A stretch of DNA of 64,000 nucleotides from Sediminicola sp035798135. Its GTDB lineage: Bacteria; Bacteroidota; Bacteroidia; Flavobacteriales; Flavobacteriaceae. Below, one piece after another: positions 17,552-26,427 of this stretch; the stretch's first letter is position 1, and the number at the start of each line of letters is the position of its first letter. The stretch covers positions 62,001 through 126,000 of the forward strand of contig JAPFBR010000004.1 in NCBI GenBank assembly GCA_035798135.1. The letters run 5' to 3'. The translations under genes and the position numbers were made by a program. The notes under the pieces were generated by a model. It saw only the letters and a program-made list of their open reading frames with translations, did not search any database and had not been told where the DNA came from.

Positions 17552-17594
17552 ACAAAGTACTGGAGGTGGAAAAATATTAAAATGATTATAATCA
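17552..17594 (-). promoter_or_regulatory. FNR-type operator plus -7 box of the lipoprotein gene
   Basis: Operator TGATTATAATCA (17583-17594), inside the palindrome ATGATTATAATCAT, is followed on the minus strand by TACTTTGT (17552-17559), start-to-start 35 nt. Transcription should begin near 17547, 13 nt before the ATG at 17534, supporting that ATG as the original start. Confidence 0.65.
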
Positions 17595-17917
17595 TAATAG
17601 TCGCACCAATACTGGTCTAAAAATATTTCACCTGTTTCTATAATTTCCGGAGGCTACCTATTCTTGGACTGATACAATCACTTCACTTTATAGGCATTTA
17701 CACTATTTTTAATATTAAAGTCCTTCTTGAAATGACATCACTATTTCAATTGTAAAAGCAAAAAAAAATGACAATCCAAATAGGAACAATCCAAAATAAA
17801 AACAATTGGAATATTAAAATTATGCCACCTCAAATAACTACGGAAAGTACCATTATAAATACACGATTTTTGATTAACTTTGGGTTACGCACCTATTCTA
17901 AAATTTAAATTTTTGCC
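17595..17917. other. Intergenic region upstream of the CheB-CheR gene
   Basis: No gene is apparent. A consensus -7 box TAACTTTG lies at 17875-17882, so transcription of the gene at 17918 should begin about 30 nt before its ATG. No 12-bp FNR-type operator is placed 35 nt above that box; a TGATACAATCA at 17670 is one base short. Confidence 0.5.
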
Positions 17918-20890
17918 ATGGCCAAAAGCAAGAATTCATCTGCATCACCACAAACCAATTCCGCTAAGAAATCATCAAATGAAGTTCAGAAGAGGGAATT
18001 TCTTATCGTTGGGATCGGAGCCTCCGCTGGCGGCCTTGAAACCTTGGAGGAATTTTTTAAGGCCATGCCTAAGGATCCGGGAATGGCTTTTATCATCGTA
18101 CAACATTTAGATCCCACCCATAAAAGCCTCATGGTCCAACTTTTAAAGAAGCACACGGAGATGACGGTATTGGAAGTAAAAGACAATACCCAAGTAATAC
18201 CAAACCATGTGTATATGATTCCACCAAATAAGGACATGGCCATTTTCAATGGCATTCTCCATTTAATGGAACCTACAGCGGCAAGAGGTTTCAGAAAACC
18301 TATAGATTTTTTCTTTCGGTCCCTGGCGGAGGATCAAACAGAAATGGCCGTAGGGATTATCCTATCCGGTACGGGAACAGAGGGAACATTAAGCCTAAAA
18401 GACATCAAAGGCAATGGCGGTCTGGCCTTGGTTCAGGATCCTAAAACAGCCAAATACGACGGTATGCCCAAAAGCGTAATAAAAGCAGGAGTACAAGATT
18501 TTATACTGCCCGTAAATCAAATGCCCGAAATGCTGTTGAAATATGCAAAGAACAGAATGTTTAAATTGGAAGTAATACCCACTAAAGAATCTTCCTCCAG
18601 AGAGTTATTGGAAAAGGTTTTCATTTTATTACGAGATGTAACCGGTTGTAATTTTAGTGACTACAAGAGTACCACCATAATTCGAAGAATTGAGAAAAGG
18701 ATGGCACTCAACCAATTAGATAAGCTAGAAACCTATATCAAATACCTTCAGAAAAATAAAAATGAAGTCCAAAAATTGTTTAACGAACTCTTAATTGGGG
18801 TATCCAGTTTCTTTAGGGATAAAGAGGTTTTTTTAGAAATTGAAAAGTCGGTCATTCCCCAGATAGTAAGAAATAAGAAAGATGGGGAGGTCATTAGGGT
18901 TTGGGTAGCGGGTTGTTCTACTGGGGAAGAGGCGTATTCACTGGCCATTTTATTCGACCAGGCTATACTTGAACAGAATAAAGATCTAAGGGTACAGATT
19001 TTTGCTTCGGACTTGGATGAAAAAGCCATTATGATCGCAAGACAAGGCGTATACCCAAACAGTATAGCCGGAGATATAAGTTCAAAACACCTCTCACAGT
19101 ATTTTCAAAGTGACACCAATACCTATAGGATCAAAAAAGATATTCGCGACCAAATAGTTTTTGCAGAACACAATCTTATTAAAGACCCTCCTTTTTCCAA
19201 TCTTGAAATGGTGAGCTGTAGAAATTTGCTCATCTATTTAATCCCTGAGGCCCAGAAGAAGGTCTTTTCTATTTTCAATTATGCCTTAAATCCTGATGGA
19301 ATTCTGTTGCTTGGCACCTCAGAATCTATAGGGGAATTTGATAAGCATTTTGAAGAACTGGACCGTAAACATAAAATTTTCAGGCATAAACATGTAGCAT
19401 CCGAAAAAGTATTGGACATGGGGCATTTATTTAAAGATCCATTCCCCAAAAAAGACATTTCCGTTCCCGTATTAAAAAGAGGACAGCAAGAAAGTCTGGC
19501 CTCAATGACCGAAAAAATGTTATTGGCAACATACGCCCCGGCATGTGCAATTATCAATCATAAGGGCGATGCCGTCTATTTTTTTGGAAATACCGGTAAC
19601 TACCTACAACCATCTCCAGGGGAGGCCAGGCTGAATATCGTGGATATGGCCCGAGAAGGGCTGAAATATGAACTTCAAAGTATTATTTCCAAATTTCTAA
19701 AAAGTAAAATACCCGAAGTACGCCAAAATATAGAAGTAAAGACAAATGGTTTTATTCAGGTCATTGACTTAAAGATAAGGCCGTTGGAGCAATTGGGCGC
19801 AAAGGAAGATTTTATTATGGTCACTTTTGAAGAAAAGAGCCAAATTACAACTTCCTCAAAAGACTTTAAAAAGACCGAACTGGCAGATACATCGGAAATC
19901 ATTGCACTGGGACAGGAACTATCGGCCACCAAAGAATACCTGCGAAGTACCATAGAGCAATTGCAATTGTCCAATGAGGAATTAAAATCCTCCAATGAGG
20001 AATTACAGTCCAGCAATGAAGAGTTACAGAGTACCAACGAGGAAATGGAGACTTCCAAAGAGGAACTGCAAAGCGTCAACGAGGAAATAATTACCGTAAA
20101 CACGGAGCTTCAAGAAAAAATAGATGAATTGGCGCTTGCCTATGATGATATGAGCAACTTATTGGCCAGCACAGAAATAGGCACTATCTTTTTAGATTCC
20201 CAGCTGCAAATCAAAAGGTTTACCCCTTCCATGTCCAAGATCATCAACCTTATCAGCAGTGATATTGGTCGCCCGTTTGACCATTTATCAAGCAACCTTA
20301 TCTATAACGGTATTTTGGAGGATATCCAAAAGGTACTTTCCAAATTGACTCCCATCAAAAAATCTGTAAAAAGCTTGGACAATATATGGTATCTCATGCA
20401 AATAATGCCATATCGCACTTCAGAGAATGTTATAGAGGGAGTTGTCATCACTTTTGTAGATATTACCTCCGAAAAATTACTTGCCGAAGAGCTCAAAATG
20501 GTGAATGAAAATTACGCGCAATTGTTGGAGATGACAGGGACCGTAGTTTATTCCCAGGATCTAAAACTCAACTATACCAGTATTGCCAACATTCACCCCG
20601 ATTTGCAATTCAAAACTATGTTGGGGAAATCCGACAAAGACTTTTTCTCCAAAGAGGATGCCACTAAATTGGAAAAGATTAAGAGTAAGGTCTTGAAGAC
20701 GGGAAAGGCAATCCGGGAAACAATCTCCTTGAAACTTGGCGGGCATCTTCGGTTATTTGATCTAATGGTTCGTCCAATTCTTGAAAATGGAAAAATTAAC
20801 GGTATTGCGTGTACCTCAATTGATCTCACTAATATACTTACATCAGAAAAAAAATTGGCCGAATTGAAAAATGACAAAAATGGCGAATAA
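17918..20890 (+). CDS. CheB-CheR-PAS hybrid signalling protein
   Basis: A 990-residue fusion. Residues about 28-215 are a CheB methylesterase domain with Ser36 (GASAGG) and His63 (QHLDP); the usual catalytic Asp of the G-x-G-x-D-G motif is Glu155 here (GTGTEGT). Residues about 225-490 are a CheR methyltransferase with the SAM motif VWVAGCSTGEEAYS. A coiled coil of SNEEL/STNEE repeats (about 685-735) leads to one or two PAS domains (about 745-860 and 870-980). There are no chemotaxis receptors nearby. Such hybrids are usually linked to a histidine kinase, as here: the next gene overlaps by 20 nt. Confidence 0.92.
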   Translation: MAKSKNSSASPQTNSAKKSSNEVQKREFLIVGIGASAGGLETLEEFFKAMPKDPGMAFIIVQHLDPTHKSLMVQLLKKHTEMTVLEVKDNTQVIPNHVYMIPPNKDMAIFNGILHLMEPTAARGFRKPIDFFFRSLAEDQTEMAVGIILSGTGTEGTLSLKDIKGNGGLALVQDPKTAKYDGMPKSVIKAGVQDFILPVNQMPEMLLKYAKNRMFKLEVIPTKESSSRELLEKVFILLRDVTGCNFSDYKSTTIIRRIEKRMALNQLDKLETYIKYLQKNKNEVQKLFNELLIGVSSFFRDKEVFLEIEKSVIPQIVRNKKDGEVIRVWVAGCSTGEEAYSLAILFDQAILEQNKDLRVQIFASDLDEKAIMIARQGVYPNSIAGDISSKHLSQYFQSDTNTYRIKKDIRDQIVFAEHNLIKDPPFSNLEMVSCRNLLIYLIPEAQKKVFSIFNYALNPDGILLLGTSESIGEFDKHFEELDRKHKIFRHKHVASEKVLDMGHLFKDPFPKKDISVPVLKRGQQESLASMTEKMLLATYAPACAIINHKGDAVYFFGNTGNYLQPSPGEARLNIVDMAREGLKYELQSIISKFLKSKIPEVRQNIEVKTNGFIQVIDLKIRPLEQLGAKEDFIMVTFEEKSQITTSSKDFKKTELADTSEIIALGQELSATKEYLRSTIEQLQLSNEELKSSNEELQSSNEELQSTNEEMETSKEELQSVNEEIITVNTELQEKIDELALAYDDMSNLLASTEIGTIFLDSQLQIKRFTPSMSKIINLISSDIGRPFDHLSSNLIYNGILEDIQKVLSKLTPIKKSVKSLDNIWYLMQIMPYRTSENVIEGVVITFVDITSEKLLAEELKMVNENYAQLLEMTGTVVYSQDLKLNYTSIANIHPDLQFKTMLGKSDKDFFSKEDATKLEKIKSKVLKTGKAIRETISLKLGGHLRLFDLMVRPILENGKINGIACTSIDLTNILTSEKKLAELKNDKNGE

Positions 20891-22595
20891 AAATTATTCA
20901 GATAAGGAACTTAGGCAAAGGGCAGAAACCAAATTGGGCAAGCTGATCCATTCGGGCAAGGAGCTTTCCCTAGAGGAGGCCAAAAAAATTATGCATGAAT
21001 TGGAAGTGCACCAGATAGAGTTGGAATTGCAGAACCAGGAATTAAGGGATACCCAATTCCGTTTAGAGGAAATTAGGGACCAATATACCGATTTGTTCGA
21101 TTTTGCACCCATTGGCTATTTACTATTGGACAAAAAAGCTGTCATTACCAATATAAATCTCACCGCCTGTGATCTATTCGGACTGGACAGAGCTGTACTT
21201 AAGGGAAAGCATTTATCTGCATTTATGAGCAGTGCGCAATCGACCATATTAGTATTACAGCTAAATGAAGCCTTCGAAAATGGTCATCTCCCGCCTTTTG
21301 AACTTAAAATTAGACGTTGGAACCAAGGCACTTTTACCGCTCTTATCCAGGGGTCCATTACCACTTCATCTGATAACGAAAACCCAATATGCAGGGTGAC
21401 ATTGCAGGATATTACCGAACAAAATGAAGCGGAAAAATTACTGCAACAGCATGAGGCACTCCAAAAAGAGAAAGAAAAGATCCAACGGTATTTGGACCTT
21501 GCCCCGGTTGTGTTTCTATTGATTGATGCCGAACACATGGTACAGATGATCAACCAAAAAGGCTGTAAACTTTTGGGCCTACCAAGGCTAGACATACTAG
21601 GTAAGAATTGGTTCGAAAATTTTATAAACACCCCAGAAAAGCAATCTAAATCTACCAATAACCAGCACTTCCAGAATAACATGTTATTGTTGAAACCCTA
21701 TTTTGAAAGTGAGGTAAAGTGCAAGGATGGGGAAACAAGGCTGATGGGATGGACCAATATTGCCTTATTGGAGAACAATGGGAATCAAATTGGCACCTTG
21801 ACATCGGGAGAGGATATTACAGAACGAAAAAAAACAGAGGCCAACCAAGAGCGGTATACCGAAGTATTGAAAGGTATGGTTGAAGAACGTACCCAAGAGC
21901 TCATGGATGCCCTAGTAAGTGAAAAGCATATCAATGAAATGAAAAGTTCCTTTGTTTCCATTGCATCCCATGAGTTGCGAACACCAATTACCATTGTTTT
22001 ATCCTCCATTATTCTAATTGAAAAATACGGCGCAGCGGGCGACTTTGAAAAACAACAGAAACATATAGAACGTATAAAATCATCCCTTACGCAATTTACT
22101 GCCATCTTGGATGACTTTCTTTCTTTGGACAAACTGGAAAGGGGTGTTATAAGGGTGAAAAAGGACAACTTTGACCTTCCCAATATGATTTCCAAAACCA
22201 TTGGCGAATTGGAAGGGATACTTAAAGAAGACCAGAAAATCAGTCATATCCATGTGGGACCCAATGAATTTAGCCAAGACGAAAAGCTTTTCAGAAATAT
22301 CCTTATAAATCTCTTGTCCAACGCCATTAAATATTCTGAAAAGGATATTGAAGTCACTTCTTCTATAGACAAAAAAACAATGTCCCTTGAAGTAAAAGAT
22401 TATGGGATAGGTATCCCTGAAGATGATAGGGAATTTCTTTTCAAACGCTTTTTTAGGGCCAAAAATGTCGAAGATTACCCAGGCACTGGCTTGGGATTGA
22501 GTATTGTTGAACGATATTTGGATCTTTTAGAGGGTTCCATTGAATTTATCTCCCAAGAAAATTCAGGAAGCACCTTTAAGGTAAAACTACATTAA
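20871..22595 (+). CDS. PAS-domain sensor histidine kinase
   Basis: A 574-residue soluble kinase. The N-terminus is a coiled-coil-like helix (about 10-70), then two PAS domains (about 80-185 and 200-315), a HisKA dimerisation domain with phospho-His in FVSIASHELRTPI (about 365), and a HATPase domain with NILINLLSNAIKYS, DYGIGIPEDD and GTGLGLSIVERYL. No membrane segment, so it senses an internal signal. It overlaps the CheB-CheR gene by 20 nt (ATG at 20871; an ATG at 20880 is also possible), implying translational coupling. The stand-alone receiver at 22801 is its most likely partner. Confidence 0.92.
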   Translation: MTKMANKNYSDKELRQRAETKLGKLIHSGKELSLEEAKKIMHELEVHQIELELQNQELRDTQFRLEEIRDQYTDLFDFAPIGYLLLDKKAVITNINLTACDLFGLDRAVLKGKHLSAFMSSAQSTILVLQLNEAFENGHLPPFELKIRRWNQGTFTALIQGSITTSSDNENPICRVTLQDITEQNEAEKLLQQHEALQKEKEKIQRYLDLAPVVFLLIDAEHMVQMINQKGCKLLGLPRLDILGKNWFENFINTPEKQSKSTNNQHFQNNMLLLKPYFESEVKCKDGETRLMGWTNIALLENNGNQIGTLTSGEDITERKKTEANQERYTEVLKGMVEERTQELMDALVSEKHINEMKSSFVSIASHELRTPITIVLSSIILIEKYGAAGDFEKQQKHIERIKSSLTQFTAILDDFLSLDKLERGVIRVKKDNFDLPNMISKTIGELEGILKEDQKISHIHVGPNEFSQDEKLFRNILINLLSNAIKYSEKDIEVTSSIDKKTMSLEVKDYGIGIPEDDREFLFKRFFRAKNVEDYPGTGLGLSIVERYLDLLEGSIEFISQENSGSTFKVKLH

Positions 22596-22800
22596 ACTTA
22601 TATTTTCTTTGTATCCCTTTTCATTATCCCCACCCTATTCCATCTCTATCTTACAGTAATTGGAGAACATTTTCGGGCAAAACGGCACTTATACACAGGA
22701 AATGACAGTTTCTACTTCCATTTTTAGAAAGAATTCATTACTTTTAATACAGTTCCTCATAATATACTATTAATATTGTAACATATAATAACCTCTTCTT

Positions 22801-23184
22801 ATGGTTAGTATTTTGATTATAGATGATTGTGAGGCCATACGTGAAAACACGGCCGAGTTATTGGAGCTAGAGGGGTTCCAAGTGATAACTGCGGCCAATG
22901 GAAAAGAAGGTTTTGAAAAAGTAATTCAATTCAGTCCCGATCTAGTTGTTTGCGATATTCTGATGCCAGAAATGGATGGTTTTGAAGTTCTTAGAAAACT
23001 AGGCGCACATCCAGAATTTAAAACCATTCCAGTTATTTTTTTTACTGCTAAAAACGAGAAAAAGTATATTGCCAAAGCCTTGGAATCCGGTGCCTACGAT
23101 TATATTGTAAAACCTTCCGAACTAAATGACCTGATTGCATCTATAAATCGTTTTATTTTAAATCGAAATCTCTCATTTTCATAA
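22801..23184 (+). CDS. Single-domain response regulator (CheY-like)
   Basis: A 127-residue receiver with no output domain. It has the acidic pair in IIDDCEA (residues 6-8), phospho-acceptor Asp in VVCDILMPEMDG (about 53), a Thr in FFTAKNEKK and the Lys in YIVKPSE (about 107; usually KPF). It starts about 200 nt after the kinase gene and is likely a phosphorelay partner of it. The receiver sequence is close to those of the two receiver-CRP fusions in this window, so cross-talk is possible. Confidence 0.9.
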   Translation: MVSILIIDDCEAIRENTAELLELEGFQVITAANGKEGFEKVIQFSPDLVVCDILMPEMDGFEVLRKLGAHPEFKTIPVIFFTAKNEKKYIAKALESGAYDYIVKPSELNDLIASINRFILNRNLSFS

Positions 23185-23332
23185 CTACTATTCCCTGCTA
23201 ATTTATGATCTCCTCCTTCATAGGATGAACTCCTGTCCTTTCAATCAAGTAATAGTGCCTTACTACCAAGGTGATCTATTCTTTAATATTTATGATAATT
23301 AGCTACCTTTAGTAGTGACAAATACCATGATT

Positions 23333-24097
23333 ATGCAGCTCATCTCTTGGAATGTAAATGGCGTTAGGGCCATAGCAAAAAAGGATTTTTTTGAATCCTT
23401 CAAAAATCTAGACCCGGATATCCTTTGCCTACAAGAGACCAAGGCTCAGGACCATGAAGTTGAAAAAACCTTGGCCCAATGTGGCAACTACCATCTGTAT
23501 ACCAATTCTGCGGAACAAAAAGGATATTCAGGTACGGCCATTTTGAGCAAGAAAGAACCCCTGGCAGTCACCAAGGACATGGGGGTTGATGAGCATGACC
23601 GGGAAGGACGGGTCCTTTGTGCAGAATATCCCAATTATTTTTTGGTAAACGTTTATGTTCCCAATTCTGGGCAGCAATTGGAACGCTTGGAATACCGTAA
23701 AAGATGGGATGCCGACTTTTTAACCTACCTAAAAGCACTGGAATTGAAAAAGCCCGTGATAGTCTGTGGAGATTTTAATGTGGCCCACAAACCCATCGAC
23801 CTAAAAAATGACAAGGCCAACTACAACAAAACGGCGGGATATACCCAAATAGAGATAGATGGTATGGATAATCTTCAAAACTCAGGTTTTGTGGATACAT
23901 TTAGACAAAAGCATCCTACCGAGGTTATGTATTCTTATTGGAGCTATAGGTTTAAATCCCGGGAACGCAATACGGGATGGCGCATAGATTATGTTTTGGT
24001 CAGTGATTCCTTGTCCGAGAACGTTTCCAAAGCCACTATTCTTCCAGAGTACTTTGGATCGGATCATTGTCCCATAGAGCTCTCCATAATAGTATAG
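23333..24097 (+). CDS. xth: Exodeoxyribonuclease III
   Basis: A 254-residue Exo III/AP endonuclease of the EEP superfamily. It starts MQLISWNVNGVRAI, with catalytic residues in CLQETKAQ (Glu), VNVYVPNSG, CGDFNVAH (Asp/Asn) and the terminal DYVLVSDSL and GSDHCPIEL (Asp-His). It removes 3' blocks and cleaves at abasic sites in base-excision repair. ATG 23333 is preferred because MQLISW aligns with the family's MKIISW start; ATG 23327 and GTG 23315 are alternatives. Convergent with the gene ending at 24118. Confidence 0.93.
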   Translation: MQLISWNVNGVRAIAKKDFFESFKNLDPDILCLQETKAQDHEVEKTLAQCGNYHLYTNSAEQKGYSGTAILSKKEPLAVTKDMGVDEHDREGRVLCAEYPNYFLVNVYVPNSGQQLERLEYRKRWDADFLTYLKALELKKPVIVCGDFNVAHKPIDLKNDKANYNKTAGYTQIEIDGMDNLQNSGFVDTFRQKHPTEVMYSYWSYRFKSRERNTGWRIDYVLVSDSLSENVSKATILPEYFGSDHCPIELSIIV

Positions 24098-24117
24098 GCG
24101 GAGTCCGCGAAAAACTA

Positions 24118-24618
24118 TCAACCTGTGTTGTCCAATTTGTTCAATAAGCCTTTCAATCGATTCATTTCCCCTAAATAGTCCCTTAAAATAATCAAATAAG
24201 ATCCTTTATCCAATTTATCAAGAAAATCCATAGTGTCTTCAGGCCCTACACCAAAACCGCGAAGTATCCCATAGGTACCACCAGAGAGCGCTCCCAATTT
24301 ATTGCCACTTACATCGTATAAAAACATTGGAACCAGGGAACCTATGATATAAATATGCCCAATTTCTGGATGTGCAAAAAATCCAATATCCGTTTCCGTT
24401 CCCAACATGGAACGCCAATATGCCCTTAGGGCCTTTCTTTTTTCGACCAATCTTTTTTTATTGTTAAACTGATTGGCCTCCAACTTTCCCAAAACGGACA
24501 ATTCGGTAGATATCATCATAGTACCCATAACTTTTTCAACAGCCGTTTCAATTTGTTCTAAAGTATCGAAAGCCTTGACATAAAAAATCTTTTGTCTATT
24601 TTTTATAAACGATTTCAC
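24118..24618 (-). CDS. Conserved hypothetical stress-associated protein
   Basis: A 166-residue protein I cannot assign. It has a positively charged N-terminal half and a Gly-rich central stretch, PMFLYDVSGNKLGALSGG followed by GILRGFGVGPEDT, reminiscent of the glycine-zipper region of general-stress DUF1269-type proteins. That stretch is only weakly hydrophobic. It starts at GTG (24618), as no in-frame ATG is available before a TAA. Its promoter at 24664-24706 is FNR-type, and it is divergent from the YtxH gene, so it belongs to the stress set. Confidence 0.6.
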   Translation of the reverse strand: MKSFIKNRQKIFYVKAFDTLEQIETAVEKVMGTMMISTELSVLGKLEANQFNNKKRLVEKRKALRAYWRSMLGTETDIGFFAHPEIGHIYIIGSLVPMFLYDVSGNKLGALSGGTYGILRGFGVGPEDTMDFLDKLDKGSYLIILRDYLGEMNRLKGLLNKLDNTG

Positions 24619-24663
24619 GGGTTATTACATCTAGTACAGGCAAATGCCTGAAGTTTTTCATAA

Positions 24664-24706
24664 TAAAATTACAGAAGAAGATGTTTGAATGAAATGATTT
24701 GCATCA
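24664..24706 (-). promoter_or_regulatory. FNR-type operator plus -7 box (leftward)
   Basis: Operator TGATTTGCATCA (24695-24706) is followed on the minus strand by TAATTTTA (24664-24671), start-to-start 35 nt. It faces the hypothetical gene at 24618. Confidence 0.6.
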
Positions 24707-24729
24707 GCATGTGTTAAATATCATTTCCC

Positions 24730-24772
24730 TGATAAATATCATTCCGTTTATCGTGTTTACCAATTAGTTTTA
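24730..24772 (+). promoter_or_regulatory. FNR-type operator plus -7 box of the YtxH gene
   Basis: Operator TGATAAATATCA (24730-24741) is followed by TAGTTTTA (24765-24772), start-to-start 35 nt, and the ATG at 24809. It lies exactly 35 nt from the first base of the neighbouring leftward operator. Confidence 0.65.
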
Positions 24773-24808
24773 GGGAGACTATTGTATTAACCTTTAAAAT
24801 TCAAAATC

Positions 24809-25138
24809 ATGTCAAATTCTAGTGAAAACATTTTATTGGCCCTTTTAACAGGGGCAGCTATCGGGGCGGGAGTCGGAATCCTATATGCACCAGAAAAAGG
24901 ATCGGAAACCCGGCATAAAATAAAACAAAAAGCTTTGGATACCACCCATGACCTTTCGGATCGTCTTAAACATGCCAAAGAAGAGCTTACCAAAACAGCT
25001 GACGCCAAAAAAATTGCCTTTGAGGAAAAATTAGACGACGTCATCTCAAATATGAGTTACAAGGCAGACGAAATTATTGCAGGATTGGAACGCAAATTGG
25101 AAGAACTCAAAAAAAAGAACGCCCAATTTCAAAAGTAG
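24809..25138 (+). CDS. YtxH domain-containing protein
   Basis: This 109-residue protein has the YtxH pattern: a short polar start, a Gly/Ala-rich hydrophobic segment (LLALLTGAAIGAGVGILYAP, residues 9-28) ending in APEKGSETR, and a long Lys/Glu/Asp-rich amphipathic helix. It is a small membrane-associated stress protein of unknown biochemical role. An FNR-type promoter lies immediately upstream. Confidence 0.88.
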   Translation: MSNSSENILLALLTGAAIGAGVGILYAPEKGSETRHKIKQKALDTTHDLSDRLKHAKEELTKTADAKKIAFEEKLDDVISNMSYKADEIIAGLERKLEELKKKNAQFQK

Positions 25139-25316
25139 GGAGCCAATAATTTTCTTCAAGTATAGCGCCACCTTTGGATATAGGTAGGCACATTGATACC
25201 TAATGCAGGTCTCAAGAAGCTATGGTTTTGTCTTAAATATACAAGATCTTTAAGGCGATGGTCATTCCTGACCTAAATACTTTCATCAAAAATCCTAAAG
25301 GCTTAAGTCATTTTCA

Positions 25317-25347
25317 TTCCCTTTAAGTTGTTGCAATTTAAAGGGAA
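25317..25347 (-). terminator. Hairpin at the end of the kinase-regulator operon
   Basis: TTCCCTTTAA (25317-25326) and TTAAAGGGAA (25338-25347) are perfect complements around an 11-nt loop, 10 bp beyond the stop codon at 25357. The downstream T content on the minus strand is modest, so this is a probable rather than classical terminator. Confidence 0.5.
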
Positions 25348-25356
25348 AAACAGAGG

Positions 25357-26427
25357 CTAACTGAATTCTGCCACATGTTGCAATCCTGTCTTGTCCAATA
25401 GTATAATCCTACGGCCATGGTCCGTAGTGATCAACCCTTCTTCCTTAAAATCCGATAAGGTTCTAATTGCAGTTTCGGTGGCAGTACCTATCATTCCCGC
25501 AAAATCCTCCCTGGCGATACCCACCCCACTATTGGCCTTATCCTTGATGATCCCTTTTCCATACAAATCTAAAAGGGCCTTGGCCGCGCGTTGTCTTACT
25601 GATGCAAAGGCCATACCGACCAACTGTTGTTGTACATTTATCAAGTTATTGGAAATCATGGCTATGAATTTTTGAGAGACCATGGTATTTCCATATAATA
25701 GTCTGGTGAAGTCCTCTTTGGGGATGCCATAAATTTCAGCATCTTCCAAAACCATGGCTGTTTCTATATAGGTCCCGGAATTGTTCAATAAGGACAACTG
25801 CCCTACAAAATCTCCCCCGCTATACACCCCGGTCACAAATTCCTTGCCCAATTCTGTGCTTTTAAAGGTCTTGACCGTTCCCTTTTGGATGAAGAAAAGG
25901 GTATTCGCTGTATTGCCTTCCATGTAAAGGATTTGTTTCTTAATAAAGCCCTGCGATTTTTGCGTTTTGGTTAGGCTTTCCAAATCCACAAACTCCTTGG
26001 CTTCTTCTAAAAACGTATGTATTCCCTTTATGTTTCTGTCGATTTTCTTTTGTAGAAAATTGTGTTTTTTTATGCGACATTCAATAGCCTCAAAAAGGTC
26101 CTTCTCCTCAAAAGGTTTGGTAAGATAATCGTCCGCACCCAAGTTCATCCCCATTCTCATATCCGATCTTTCTGCCTTGGCCGTTAAAAATATAAAAGGG
26201 ATACCTGCCGTAGAGGGCTCTTCATTTAACCTATGCAATACCTCATACCCATCTATCCCAGGCATCATTATGTCGCAGATAATCAGGTCGGGCACAATAG
26301 ATTTTGCTTTTTCAATCCCTATGGTTCCGTTTTCAGCTGTGGCTACCCTATAATTCTCCAGTTCCAGAATGTCTGCAATGTTTTCCCTAACATCAATATT
26401 GTCTTCAATTATTAGTATTGTTTCCAT
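25357..26427 (-). CDS. Response regulator fused to a CRP/FNR-type transcription factor
   Basis: A 356-residue regulator with three parts: receiver (1-120; Asp52, Lys104), cyclic-nucleotide-binding-like sensor domain (about 150-265) and CRP-type winged HTH (about 270-350). The recognition helix reads TETAIRTLSDF. Glu318 and Arg322 match the E...R pair by which FNR reads TGA, but FNR's Ser is Ile321. No cluster of FNR-type cysteines is present, so activity should be set by phosphorylation. It overlaps its cognate kinase gene by 23 nt. It is a leading candidate for the protein that binds the island's TGAY-N4-RTCA operators, including its own. Confidence 0.93.
   Translation of the reverse strand: METILIIEDNIDVRENIADILELENYRVATAENGTIGIEKAKSIVPDLIICDIMMPGIDGYEVLHRLNEEPSTAGIPFIFLTAKAERSDMRMGMNLGADDYLTKPFEEKDLFEAIECRIKKHNFLQKKIDRNIKGIHTFLEEAKEFVDLESLTKTQKSQGFIKKQILYMEGNTANTLFFIQKGTVKTFKSTELGKEFVTGVYSGGDFVGQLSLLNNSGTYIETAMVLEDAEIYGIPKEDFTRLLYGNTMVSQKFIAMISNNLINVQQQLVGMAFASVRQRAAKALLDLYGKGIIKDKANSGVGIAREDFAGMIGTATETAIRTLSDFKEEGLITTDHGRRIILLDKTGLQHVAEFS

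Noticed and set aside
17670..17680. TGATACAATCA upstream of the CheB-CheR gene
   Set aside because: One base shorter than the 12-bp operator and not 35 nt from a -7 box; the real -7 box there is at 17875.
20020..20125. Repeated NEEL-type codons in the CheB-CheR gene, considered as a DNA repeat
   Set aside because: It is the coding sequence of a standard coiled coil found in this protein family.
24098..24117. Small GC inverted repeat between the exonuclease III gene and its convergent neighbour
   Set aside because: The stem leaves almost no loop and lacks a T-run, so it cannot be called a terminator.
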